DNA from: DAOSEK01 sp035363095
GTDB lineage: Archaea > Nanobdellota > Nanobdellia > Woesearchaeales > UBA119
Direction: 5' to 3'
NCBI GenBank assembly: GCA_035363095.1
Contig: DAOSEK010000002.1
Span: 1-64,000, forward strand
DNA: 64,000 nucleotides
The stretch's first letter is position 1, and the number at the start of each line of letters is the position of its first letter. Under the pieces are notes generated by a model that saw only the letters and a list, made by a program, of their open reading frames with translations, was not told where the DNA came from and made no database searches. Shown here piece by piece: positions 1-6,876 of the stretch. The position numbers and the translations under genes were made by a program.

Positions 1-1
1 A

Positions 2-79
2 GTGGTTTGTTGGGATTATAAAAACGAAGTTGAGCAGAACAATCGGAGATACTGTCAAAATAACGAAAAGTTTATATAG
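2..79 (+). CDS. possible C-terminal tail of an upstream gene (partial)
   Basis: An open frame enters from the left edge and stops with TAG at 77-79. The visible tail is short, hydrophilic and has two cysteines (..VVCWDY..RRYCQNNEKFI). The TATA-like box of the next gene overlaps its end. It may be the end of a real gene or a chance frame; nothing in it identifies a function. Confidence 0.25.
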   Translation: MVCWDYKNEVEQNNRRYCQNNEKFI

Positions 80-138
80 ATGTAAAGCAAAAAGGTATAT
101 TAGTTGATAAGTTTATCTCAATAACGAGGTGTCAAAAA

Positions 139-606
139 ATGGTTAAAACAAAAGTTAAAGCAAAAATAAAACCAAACAAAAAATCAAGCGTGGCCAAAAA
201 ATCAGTTAAAACCCCTGTTCAATCAAAATCGGGCATAACAAAACCCCCATTCAAGAATAACTCCCATGAAAACGGATTCAACTTCATCATAATTACATCC
301 TTTATAGCGATAATAGCTCTCACAATGATAGGATTTGTCAAAACAAGTTATGAAGTTAATGCCCTCACCGGACTTGCAACTTATACCCAAGAATCCTTTC
401 AAGTATATGAATGCACTCCAGGTGATTCATGTAGTGATCCAATCCTTACATATAATACTGCTTGTGTAGGAAAAGATGTATACTATCTAAACATCCAAAA
501 ATATTGCAGTAAACAAGGTCAATGCACGATAGAAAAACAATATCTTGATGTCACAAGATTTCTAGGTACTTGTCCAACAGGTTGTGTAGATGGTTTTTGC
601 GTCTAA
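139..606 (+). CDS. small membrane-anchored Cys-containing exported protein
   Basis: 155 residues. The first 45 are very rich in Lys and Ser. A single hydrophobic segment follows (about 49-68, FIIITSFIAIIALTMIGFV), then an extracytoplasmic part with about eight cysteines in CxxGxxC-like spacing (ECTPGDSC, CVGKD, YCSKQGQC, GTCPTGC), suggesting a disulfide-stabilised outer domain. The sequence ALTGLA just after the membrane segment resembles the AITGLAV before the C-terminal anchor of the surface protein at 9339-13866. The start is supported by GAGGTG seven bases upstream and a TATA-like TTTATATA near 71-78. I recognise no named family; the role is unknown. Confidence 0.7.
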   Translation: MVKTKVKAKIKPNKKSSVAKKSVKTPVQSKSGITKPPFKNNSHENGFNFIIITSFIAIIALTMIGFVKTSYEVNALTGLATYTQESFQVYECTPGDSCSDPILTYNTACVGKDVYYLNIQKYCSKQGQCTIEKQYLDVTRFLGTCPTGCVDGFCV

Positions 607-670
607 ACATTTTATTTTTTAATTCTTCTTCTTTATTCTTCTTTAAAATAAAAACTTCATTTTAGAAACC

Positions 671-678
671 TTTAAATA
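671..678 (+). promoter_or_regulatory. TATA box of tRNA-His
   Basis: TTTAAATA lies about 30 nt before the tRNA 5' end at 708, the usual archaeal TATA-to-start distance. Confidence 0.6.
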
Positions 679-707
679 ACCCCCTATGACCACTAATAGC
701 TATTCTT

Positions 708-783
708 GGTGGCAATGGTGTAACGGCTAGCATGGAAGCCTGTGGAGCTTCAGGCCGGGGTTCAACTCCCCGTTGCTACCCCA
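708..783 (+). tRNA. tRNA-His (GTG)
   Basis: A full cloverleaf can be folded. The acceptor GTGGCAA pairs with TTGCTAC, the anticodon stem GAAGC/GCTTC encloses loop CTGTGGA (anticodon GTG at 742-744), and the T arm is CGGGG TTCAACT CCCCG. An extra G at 708 (G-1) faces discriminator C at 780, the identity element of His tRNA. CCA is encoded at 781-783, unlike the other tRNAs in this window. Confidence 0.95.
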
Positions 784-800
784 TTTTAAAGGTGGTAAAA

Positions 801-1181
801 ATATCATTTAAAAAAAGCTATGGAACATATCAAAGGACATTATGTCCTTTCTGCAAAAAAGAAGCAACAACCAAAAACTCTCAAAAACTCCCAGTTTGTC
901 ATACCCACAAAAATTCAATACTTGGTGATATGAAATGCATCTGTGGAAATTATCTTATAATAATGCAAGGAAAATTTGGAATCTTTTTTAACTGCATAAA
1001 ATGTGGTAATGTTTCACCTTCTAAAGTATTTGAAATCAATGAAATAATAGACATATCAAAAGACTCTTCTTCAAAAGAGTCTAATACCATAAAAGAAAAA
1101 CAGCCATTTACAAAAGAAGAACCTTCACCAGTAGAGAAAGGAGTATGTATAGAAAATTATGAATCTAAATATAACTTCTAA
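801..1181 (+). CDS. small zinc-ribbon protein, possibly started at AUA
   Basis: About 126 residues. CPFCKKEA, a Cys/His pair (VCHTH), then CICGNYL and FFNCIKCGN form two zinc-ribbon knuckles. The second half resembles the C4 zinc finger at the end of topoisomerase I proteins. The C-terminal third is charged and low-complexity. The open frame extends back into tRNA-His, so the true start must lie after 783. No ATG is available. GTG 792 is inside the GGTGG ribosome-binding sequence, while ATA at 801 sits at the right distance from it and gives M-S-F-K-K-S-Y-G. Function unknown; a nucleic-acid-binding role is inferred from the zinc ribbons. Confidence 0.65.
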   Translation: MSFKKSYGTYQRTLCPFCKKEATTKNSQKLPVCHTHKNSILGDMKCICGNYLIIMQGKFGIFFNCIKCGNVSPSKVFEINEIIDISKDSSSKESNTIKEKQPFTKEEPSPVEKGVCIENYESKYNF

Positions 1182-1187
1182 ACCCTA

Positions 1188-1532
1188 TCAAAGAGTTAGC
1201 ATAATCACTCCTAAAATAATTAGCCCAATCCCAATAACTGTATTCTTTTTAATTTTCTCCTTCAAAAAAACCTTGGAAAAAATTGCAACCCAAATATAGC
1301 TTGTAGCAGTCATAGGATATATAATTGAAAGATCATTTCCCCTCATCGCTGGAATCGTAACAATCGTTGCAATAAGATACAAAAATATTGCAAGCATAAA
1401 ACTCTTATTCTTAAGTATTGCAATAACATTAAGCCTAAAATCCTTAGAGCTCTTCTTAAAAAGTAAAGCCCCAAACCCTCCTATAAAAGTCGATATATTC
1501 ACTAAAATAATCCCAATCAAACTTACTGCCAT
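1188..1532 (-). CDS. SMR/EamA-like small transporter subunit 2
   Basis: 114 residues with four predicted membrane helices. The ending (IIYPMTATSYIWVAIFSKV..IGIGLIILGVIML) has the pattern of EamA/SMR half-transporters. It overlaps the start of the upstream paralogue (1523-1897) by 10 bases, so the two are probably translated together and form a hetero-oligomer, as paired SMR proteins do. Substrate cannot be read from sequence; drug, polyamine or sugar-like exporters are all possible. Confidence 0.75.
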   Translation of the reverse strand: MAVSLIGIILVNISTFIGGFGALLFKKSSKDFRLNVIAILKNKSFMLAIFLYLIATIVTIPAMRGNDLSIIYPMTATSYIWVAIFSKVFLKEKIKKNTVIGIGLIILGVIMLTL

Positions 1533-1897
1533 TTTGCTCTTTTACACCCCTTATTATTAAACTTATAATTAAGCACAATCGCTCCACAAATAATCAATCC
1601 AATTCCCAAAAACTTGTTAACACCAAAAGCCTCATTAAAAACAAAATAAGAAATAATAGCAACCCAAATAAAAGAAGTACTAATCAAAGGATAAAGACTT
1701 GATAGCTCTCCATTTTTGATACCATATATAAAAAAAAAAGTACCTACCCCATAAAGGAAAATTGCAATCCAAAGCCAATAATTAAACAAAACTCCAGTGA
1801 TCGTATAAACAATACTCTCCGCAGCAACCTTATACAAAAACTGTGCAACAGTAAAAAAAAGCGTAGCAATTACCACTAAAAGCACAGACTTGTTCAT
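1523..1897 (-). CDS. SMR/EamA-like small transporter subunit 1
   Basis: 124 residues, four membrane helices, with SSLYPLISTSFIWVAIISY and GIGLIICGAIVL closely matching the downstream partner at the same positions. It is the first gene of a two-gene minus-strand operon. The paired arrangement suggests a heterodimeric small multidrug-resistance type or half-EamA exporter. The short basic tail (NKGCKRAKWQ) is specific to this copy. Confidence 0.75.
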   Translation of the reverse strand: MNKSVLLVVIATLFFTVAQFLYKVAAESIVYTITGVLFNYWLWIAIFLYGVGTFFFIYGIKNGELSSLYPLISTSFIWVAIISYFVFNEAFGVNKFLGIGLIICGAIVLNYKFNNKGCKRAKWQ

Positions 1898-1939
1898 ATT
1901 AATTACACCTTAATCATCACACAATTATAAACTTTCTCC

Positions 1940-2443
1940 TTAATCATCCAAAACCAGCCTTACTAAGGTTGCTTTTCCTGTAAGCTTTGCTAAGAAAGGG
2001 TATATATCATTTCTTTTAATCCCAAATTTATATGGCTCGTATCTAATCTTAAAATACTCAAATTTAAAAATTTCCTCCTCCGAAAATCCATCAATCAAAA
2101 TCTTGCTTGAAGGAAATCCTGGATAATTTGTATCAAACAATAGCTTCTCTATACCAGCAATATTTTTATCTTCAATTGGATCTATAATTGTAATAGGCAC
2201 ACCAAAAAACCTCTTATTTTTAAACTTACCATCTTTTAGATATCCACAAAGATGCGTATACTTCTTTCCACTATCCCTACTAATCCTATCAACCAACAAA
2301 ATCTCTCTTCCCTTGTACTCTAAAATACTCTCTATGTAAATTCCATCAATCTTTCCTTTAATAAATTCAACAACCCTACTGTCTTTTACATCATTAAAAT
2401 GTATATAAAACCTAGAATATCCATCAAGTCCTAAAATCTGCAT
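1940..2443 (-). CDS. conserved-looking soluble protein of unknown function
   Basis: 167 residues from the ATG at 2443. The frame is open back to a GTG at 2464, but that GTG lies before an AAAGGGG ribosome-binding sequence placed about nine bases upstream of ATG 2443, so the internal ATG is preferred. The protein is a mixed alpha/beta soluble sequence beginning MQILGLDGYSRFYIHF and ending TGKATLVRLVLDD. No membrane segment, metal-binding cluster or nucleotide-binding motif is visible. I do not recognise it. Confidence 0.6.
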   Translation of the reverse strand: MQILGLDGYSRFYIHFNDVKDSRVVEFIKGKIDGIYIESILEYKGREILLVDRISRDSGKKYTHLCGYLKDGKFKNKRFFGVPITIIDPIEDKNIAGIEKLLFDTNYPGFPSSKILIDGFSEEEIFKFEYFKIRYEPYKFGIKRNDIYPFLAKLTGKATLVRLVLDD

Positions 2444-2506
2444 AATCAAAAACCCCTTTATCACAAATCTTAGGTGGGAACATGTAGCTCTTTATAAAAA
2501 TATTTC

Positions 2507-2709
2507 TGATTTCGTGAAATCCAGCATCACTTCGCACACTTTGGACTTGATATCCCTTCTTGATGTTCCTTCATGATGTTTCTTCTTGAGGCATAACGTT
2601 TAAAGAGACGAATCAAAGGAAGAATTAACAAAAATAGATTCAGAAAGTTATTATCTTTTAACTATCTAGCTAAGATATCTTCTAAGCATTTATATCGAGG
2701 TATTTCATT
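2507..2709 (-). repeat. degenerate repeat A copy (minus orientation)
   Basis: The stretch TGAAATCCAGCATCACTTCG at 2514-2533 is the reverse complement of the right end of repeat A as seen at 8931-9062. Further on, GACGAATC, AACTATCTAGCTAAGATATC and GCATTTATATCGAGG match the rest of A in order, with an insertion near 2560-2600. Together with flanking AT-rich DNA it fills the gene-free stretch 2465-2873. Confidence 0.6.
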
Positions 2710-2873
2710 AAGGTTTTTTATTTTCTAAACACGATATAAAAACAATCTTCTTCTAATCTCTTTTTACTTCCCTTATACCTCATTTTTCAAAAGACTTAAA
2801 TACATGAAAGTACACTGCACCAAATCTATATAACAACCCTTAACTCAGGTTGTTTGATAAGGGGGTGAAATAA

Positions 2874-2936
2874 ATGGCTGAAAAGAAAAAAGAGGAAAAG
2901 AAAAAAGGATGTGGTTGTGGTTGCAAGAAGAAATAA
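2874..2936 (+). CDS. 20-residue Lys/Cys-rich micro-protein
   Basis: ATG at 2874 is preceded by GGGGGTG five bases upstream. The peptide is MAEKKKEEKKK followed by GCGCGC and KKK, then TAA. Alternating Gly-Cys flanked by lysines could bind a metal or be a disulfide/lipidation tag; this is inference. The strong ribosome-binding site and the adjacent second micro-gene argue for a real gene, but it is too short for family recognition. Confidence 0.55.
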   Translation: MAEKKKEEKKKGCGCGCKKK

Positions 2937-2994
2937 GCATTCACTTGCAAAAATAACCATTTAATTGTGATTCAAACAAAGGAGGTAGATAGAT

Positions 2995-3060
2995 ATGAAA
3001 TCTAACTTTTATGATGATGAAGATGATGATTTCAACTTTGAAGACGAAGATGAAGATTAA
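2995..3060 (+). CDS. 21-residue acidic micro-protein
   Basis: ATG at 2995 follows AAAGGAGGT nine bases upstream, one of the best ribosome-binding sites in the window. The peptide begins MKSNFYDDEDDD and is almost all Asp, Glu and Phe afterwards, ending EDED before TAA. It sits 58 bases after the basic micro-gene, and the opposite charges suggest they might bind each other. A copy of repeat A starts immediately after its stop codon. Confidence 0.55.
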   Translation: MKSNFYDDEDDDFNFEDEDED

Positions 3061-3063
3061 TAA

Positions 3064-3195
3064 ATGAAAAACCTCAGCATAAATCTTGAAGTATCTCGCG
3101 AATAGTTGAGGTCAATTCTTGCATGAATCCGTCTGTTCTTACTTTGGCTTGAAAGGCCAAAGTATGCAAAATGAGCGAGGATTTAATGAAATCAA
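3064..3195 (+). repeat. repeat A copy
   Basis: Begins ATGAAAAACCTC and ends ATGAAATCAA as other A copies do. It keeps the CTTTGG/CCAAAG hairpin (3144-3166 region) and the ATGAATCC near 3123 that pairs with the GGATTTAATG at the right end. The first hairpin, CCTCGGCAT/ATGCCGAGG in better copies, is decayed here. Confidence 0.8.
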
Positions 3196-3216
3196 ATCAT
3201 TTTTTTTCTTTTTTTA

Positions 3217-3441
3217 ATTAATAGAAAAGCATAACTCGTGTTTCAACAAGATGACTTAGTACACTTTTTAGTAATCAACCACCTCCCTTTAATACAGTGC
3301 ATGTTTTTATATTACCAACATACCATGAACTTTAGTGTGAGATTTTCAATTTTAAAATTTCTTCTCAATCAGCGAGTCCGTAAATACCCCTTACCTTTAG
3401 GTTTGGGATAGGACGAACAATCAAGAGGATAAATTTTAATT
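3217..3441 (+). repeat. chimeric repeat: left part of B joined to right part of C
   Basis: 3217-3315 follows repeat B (AATAGAAAAGCATA..ACAGTGCATG..TTATATTACCAACATACC). At about 3320 it switches to repeat C (ACTTTAGTGTGAGATTTTC, then GTGAGTCC-like sequence and AATCAAGAGGATAA near 3420). The switch occurs at the CTTTAG hairpin loop that both families share, so it looks like a recombinant of the two. Confidence 0.75.
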
Positions 3442-3472
3442 ATTTCCTTAAAAATCATTAGAAAAAATCTTC

Positions 3473-3586
3473 TCATAAAAAATCGTTTTTGCCATCAAGA
3501 TCAATATCCTCAAAAACTCCATCGCCACAAAAATCGCATACTCCTTCATCGTTAAGTTCATTTCCACAAAATCTGCATCTATCCAT
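3473..3586 (-). CDS. 37-residue zinc-ribbon mini-protein
   Basis: The reading frame from the ATG at 3586 encodes MDRCRFCGNELNDEGVCDFC and then an acidic tail ending NDFL. CRFCG..CDFCG is a complete four-cysteine zinc ribbon. GAAGG lies about eleven bases before the start. It is divergent from the GTPase gene at 3694. Function unknown; such mini ribbons often bind RNA or protein partners. Confidence 0.55.
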   Translation of the reverse strand: MDRCRFCGNELNDEGVCDFCGDGVFEDIDLDGKNDFL

Positions 3587-3693
3587 CTTCTAAAACCTTC
3601 AAATTAAAAGATAAATCAAAAAACCTATTACCTAAAAAGACAAACACATAAAATACAAAACCTATTTATAACACTTTCTAATCTTCTCTAATT

Positions 3694-4521
3694 ATGCAAT
3701 CAAACAAATACTACAACCTCGCCAACAAGGTAATAAATCTATCAGACATAATCTGTGAAGTACTTGATGCAAGATTTCCTTACCTTACAAGAAATGAAAC
3801 CTTAGAACAACAAATCCTCTCAAAAGGAAAAAAGCTAATCTTTGCCATAAATAAATCAGACCTAACATCAATTAATCAACTAAAAAAAATAAAAAGTGAT
3901 TTCAAGCCATCAGTATTTCTATCCGCAAAAAAAAGGCTTGGAACAACAATCCTCAAACGGTACCTTTCCTCTCTTTCAAAAGGAAAGCCAATAGTAATAG
4001 GGATAATAGGATATCCTAACACTGGAAAAAGTTCAATAATTAATTCGCTTTCGGGAAGAAGAAGTGCAAGAGTTAGTCCCATAAGTGGTTTCACAAAAGG
4101 AATTCAATACATCAAAATGAACTCAAACGTAATGATAATCGATTCTCCTGGGGTAGTTCCGATAAAAAAAGATGATGAAATAAGACTTGCAATACTTGGA
4201 AGTATAGACCCTACCAAAATAAAAGATAGTTTATCCTGTGCTGAGAACATAATAAAAATCGACTCTCAAAGCATAATTGCCCATTACAAATTAAAACCCT
4301 CCTCAGACACTCAAGAAGAAATCCTAAACAAAATTGCAGAAAACCTAAAGATGCTACTTCCAGGTGGAATACCAGACATCAACCGAGCATCAAGAAAAGT
4401 CATCTTTGATTGGCAAAAAGGAAAAATAAAGTTCTTTGAAAGAGAGAAAAATGAGCTACTTCTTTTAAATAAAGAAATAGAAGATCAAATATCCTCACTT
4501 GACTCATCTAAAAACTTTTGA
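3694..4521 (+). CDS. circularly permuted ribosome-assembly GTPase (RbgA/YlqF-Nog2-like)
   Basis: 275 residues. The GTPase motifs appear in permuted order: G4 NKSD near residue 55, G1 GYPNTGKSS near 108-116, G2 around GFTKG near 134, and G3 DSPGV near 151. This order is diagnostic of the YlqF/RbgA/Lsg1 family, which acts in late large-subunit assembly. The DARFP-type segment near residue 25 is also typical. The C-terminal region is helical, for RNA or ribosome contact. TATTTATA at 3664-3670 lies about 25-30 nt before the ATG, so the mRNA is probably leaderless. The 3' end overlaps a convergent zinc-ribbon mini-gene by 37 bases. Confidence 0.85.
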   Translation: MQSNKYYNLANKVINLSDIICEVLDARFPYLTRNETLEQQILSKGKKLIFAINKSDLTSINQLKKIKSDFKPSVFLSAKKRLGTTILKRYLSSLSKGKPIVIGIIGYPNTGKSSIINSLSGRRSARVSPISGFTKGIQYIKMNSNVMIIDSPGVVPIKKDDEIRLAILGSIDPTKIKDSLSCAENIIKIDSQSIIAHYKLKPSSDTQEEILNKIAENLKMLLPGGIPDINRASRKVIFDWQKGKIKFFEREKNELLLLNKEIEDQISSLDSSKNF

Positions 4522-4634
4522 ACACTCTTCTCTTGTTCTAAAGTATCATTCCTTCCACAATAAGGACAGATCTTTGGTACCTCTTCTTTTCTGTTCTCAA
4601 AGTGGTAACCACAAAACGTGCAAAAAATCTTCAT
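4485..4634 (-). CDS. 49-residue double-CxxC (rubredoxin-like) protein
   Basis: From ATG 4634 the frame encodes MKIFCTFCGYHFENR..ICPYCGRND followed by a charged helix and TGA at 4485. Two CxxC pairs spaced by about 15 residues form a zinc ribbon or rubredoxin-like fold. GAGGTG lies five bases before the ATG. It begins 12 bases after the serS stop codon, so it is probably the last gene of the serS transcript. Its 3' end overlaps the convergent GTPase gene. Confidence 0.65.
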   Translation of the reverse strand: MKIFCTFCGYHFENRKEEVPKICPYCGRNDTLEQEKSVQKFLDESSEDI

Positions 4635-4646
4635 ATTAACACCTCT

Positions 4647-5948
4647 TTATTTTTCCTCCACAAACTTAACATCTGGGCCTGTTATCTCTTCCATTCCAAA
4701 CATATACTTTCTCAAAACCTTTGGAATAACCACCGTTCCCTTTTTAGTTTGGAAATTCTCAAGTATGGCAACCATAGCCCTTGAGGTTGCAATAGCAGTA
4801 TTATTCAAAGTATGTGGAATATATCTCTTTGAGCCATCAAAAACCCTAATGTTAGTTCTTCTAGCTTGGGTATCAGTTAGATTACTAACAGAACAAACCT
4901 CAAAATATCTCTTTTGCCTTGGGGACCATGCTTCAATATCTGCACCCTTTGCCTTTAAATCCCCTAAATCTCCAGAACAAGACTCAAAAACCCTAATAGG
5001 AATCCCTAGTCCTTTAAAAAGCTCAATTGAATTATTTAAAATCTCATCATAATACTTATAAGAATCCTCAGGTTCACACACAATCACCTGCTCAACCTTA
5101 TTAAATTGATGGGTTCTAAAAATTCCTTTCTCATCAAGTCCATGGCTTCCAATTTCTTTCCTAAAACAAGGACTTAAACCTGCAAGTTTTATTGGAAGAC
5201 TTGCCTTTTGAATCTCCTGATCAACAAACTGCCCCACCAAAGGATGCTCACTAGTCCCTATCATATATAGGTCTTCTCCTTCAATCTTATAAACCATATC
5301 AGAAAAAAATGAAAAATCAAGCACACCATCACAAACCCTTTTTCTTATCATCAAAGGTGGCTGGGTAAAAACATAGCCCTTTTTACACAAAAACTCAATT
5401 GCATACCTTATTAGCGCTTGGTCCAAAAGAGCCAAAGGTCCCTTAAGATAAAAAAATCCATTCCCTGATGTCCTTGCCGAAGCATCAAAATCAGCTATCC
5501 CTAAAGACTCACAAAGCTCAGCATGGTTTTTAACCTCAAAATCAAACACCTTAGGTTCTCCAAAACTACACCTCTCAATATTCTCACTATCATTCTTCCC
5601 TATAGGAACACTCTCATGAAGAACATTAGGAATCTTTAACTGAATCTCTAAAATCCTCTCCCATAAAGCACCCGATTCCTTCTCTTTTTCAGCAATCAAA
5701 TTAGGGATTGACTTCGCCTTATCAATTAACTCTGAAACATCCTTACCCTCTTTCTTTCCCTTGTTAATCTCCTCAGAAACACTATTCCTTTGAAATCTTA
5801 AAGAATCAACATCAGCTTTTAAAGACTTCCACTTATTGTATTTCTCATCAAGCTCATCCAAAAGCTCAAGCTTAGAATCCTGAAACCTCTTTTTAATACT
5901 ATCAGCTACAATCTCCTTGTTTTGCAAAATAAATTTTATATCTAACAT
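4647..5948 (-). CDS. serS: seryl-tRNA synthetase
   Basis: 433 residues, the usual length of the common bacterial/eukaryal-type SerRS. An N-terminal antiparallel coiled-coil arm (about 25-105, DELDEKYNKWKSLKADVD..) binds the long variable arm of tRNA-Ser. The class II core follows, with GTSEHPLVG near residue 230, motif 2 FRKEIGSHGLDEKGIFRTHQF and motif 3 NNTAIATSRAMVAILE near residue 390. It charges Ser onto tRNA-Ser. AAAGGGG lies about eight bases before the ATG. It is not the rare methanogen-type SerRS. A zinc-ribbon mini-gene follows on the same strand. Confidence 0.97.
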   Translation of the reverse strand: MLDIKFILQNKEIVADSIKKRFQDSKLELLDELDEKYNKWKSLKADVDSLRFQRNSVSEEINKGKKEGKDVSELIDKAKSIPNLIAEKEKESGALWERILEIQLKIPNVLHESVPIGKNDSENIERCSFGEPKVFDFEVKNHAELCESLGIADFDASARTSGNGFFYLKGPLALLDQALIRYAIEFLCKKGYVFTQPPLMIRKRVCDGVLDFSFFSDMVYKIEGEDLYMIGTSEHPLVGQFVDQEIQKASLPIKLAGLSPCFRKEIGSHGLDEKGIFRTHQFNKVEQVIVCEPEDSYKYYDEILNNSIELFKGLGIPIRVFESCSGDLGDLKAKGADIEAWSPRQKRYFEVCSVSNLTDTQARRTNIRVFDGSKRYIPHTLNNTAIATSRAMVAILENFQTKKGTVVIPKVLRKYMFGMEEITGPDVKFVEEK

Positions 5949-6375
5949 TCTTTATCCCCTTTAAATTTCTCATTTAATTCCAAGCATCATAACAAAAACA
6001 GCAAACAAAATAACACACAAACCTTAAAAAACTAAAGGATATCCTAGCTGATTACATCATTAATTATTATATTTTGCTATTTTTGAACCAATATATTTTC
6101 TCAAATCTTCATAATAAATCTTATACCCATTAACTAAAATCTATAACCTTTATGTAATTACAATCCTATGTAACTTGAGAGAATTCATAAATAACCTTTT
6201 TAAAAATAATCCCTCAATCAAAAAATCAATCCTTTAAAATCAATCCTTTCAAGAAAACAAAAAAATCTTCTAATTAAATCACTTAATTCTCTTTTTAGTT
6301 CTTTTAAAATACAAAACCATCTCAAAATATAATGTACAAAGTTCTAATATAAGATTATTCAATTATTGCATTTCA

Positions 6376-6630
6376 TTAATAGAAAAGGATACCTCGTGTT
6401 TAAACACAAGAACTTGGTACGCTTTTTTGTAATGAAAAACCTCGGCATAAATGCCGAGGTATCTTTAGGATAGTCGAGGTTAATCCTTGGATGAATCCGT
6501 CTATTCTCACTTTGGCTTGAAAGACCAAAGTATGCGAATGACGGATTCATGAAATCAACAACCTCGCTTTAATACAGCTGATGCTTGTATATTACCAACA
6601 TAGCTCACCCTTTAGGGCGAGGTTGTTGAT
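6376..6630 (+). repeat. composite repeat: B interrupted by A
   Basis: 6376-6432 is the left part of B (TTAATAGAAAAGGATACC..GGTACGCTTTTTTGT), 6433-6556 is a full A copy, and 6554-6630 is the right part of B ending CCTTTAGGGCGAGGTTGTTG. A's hairpin CCTCGGCAT-AA-ATGCCGAGG is perfect here, and TGAATCCGTC pairs with GACGGATTCA. The same arrangement recurs at 8876-9133. Confidence 0.85.
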
Positions 6631-6845
6631 TAAATCCAGTTCATTCGCATACGTTACTCTTTTGGGTTATGTAATAAAGAATAACCTCCGAAAAGAAGTA
6701 TTTACTATACAATCAACCTTAAACTATTTCACAAGATAGATTACTTTTCAAATATTTTCAAATTCAATATTTTTTGGTCACTCAAATCAATCTTGAACTA
6801 TTTAGTGAGAACCCCAAAGCATTTATGCCTGAAGATTTTTCATTT
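6631..6845 (-). repeat. degenerate repeat A copy (minus orientation)
   Basis: Read on the minus strand this matches the A copy at 33757-33901 in several blocks: AATCCAGTTCATTCGCATAC at 6634-6653, TTATGTAATAAAGAATAACC near 6667-6686, and GCATTTATGCCTGAAG near 6820-6835. It is heavily diverged in between. With the composite repeat it fills most of the gene-free stretch 5949-6876; 5949-6375 is AT-rich and shows nothing else. Confidence 0.5.
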
Positions 6846-6876
6846 CTATTTTTCAAAATCTCCTATAAAACAACAA

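Noticed and set aside
732..800. Start of the zinc-ribbon gene inside tRNA-His
   Set aside because: The ATG at 732 is in the D arm of the tRNA; translation from there would require an unprocessed tRNA transcript. The ribosome-binding site is downstream at 791.
6359..6550. 63-codon minus-strand frame
   Set aside because: It falls inside the A-in-B composite repeat and has no start signal or conserved features.
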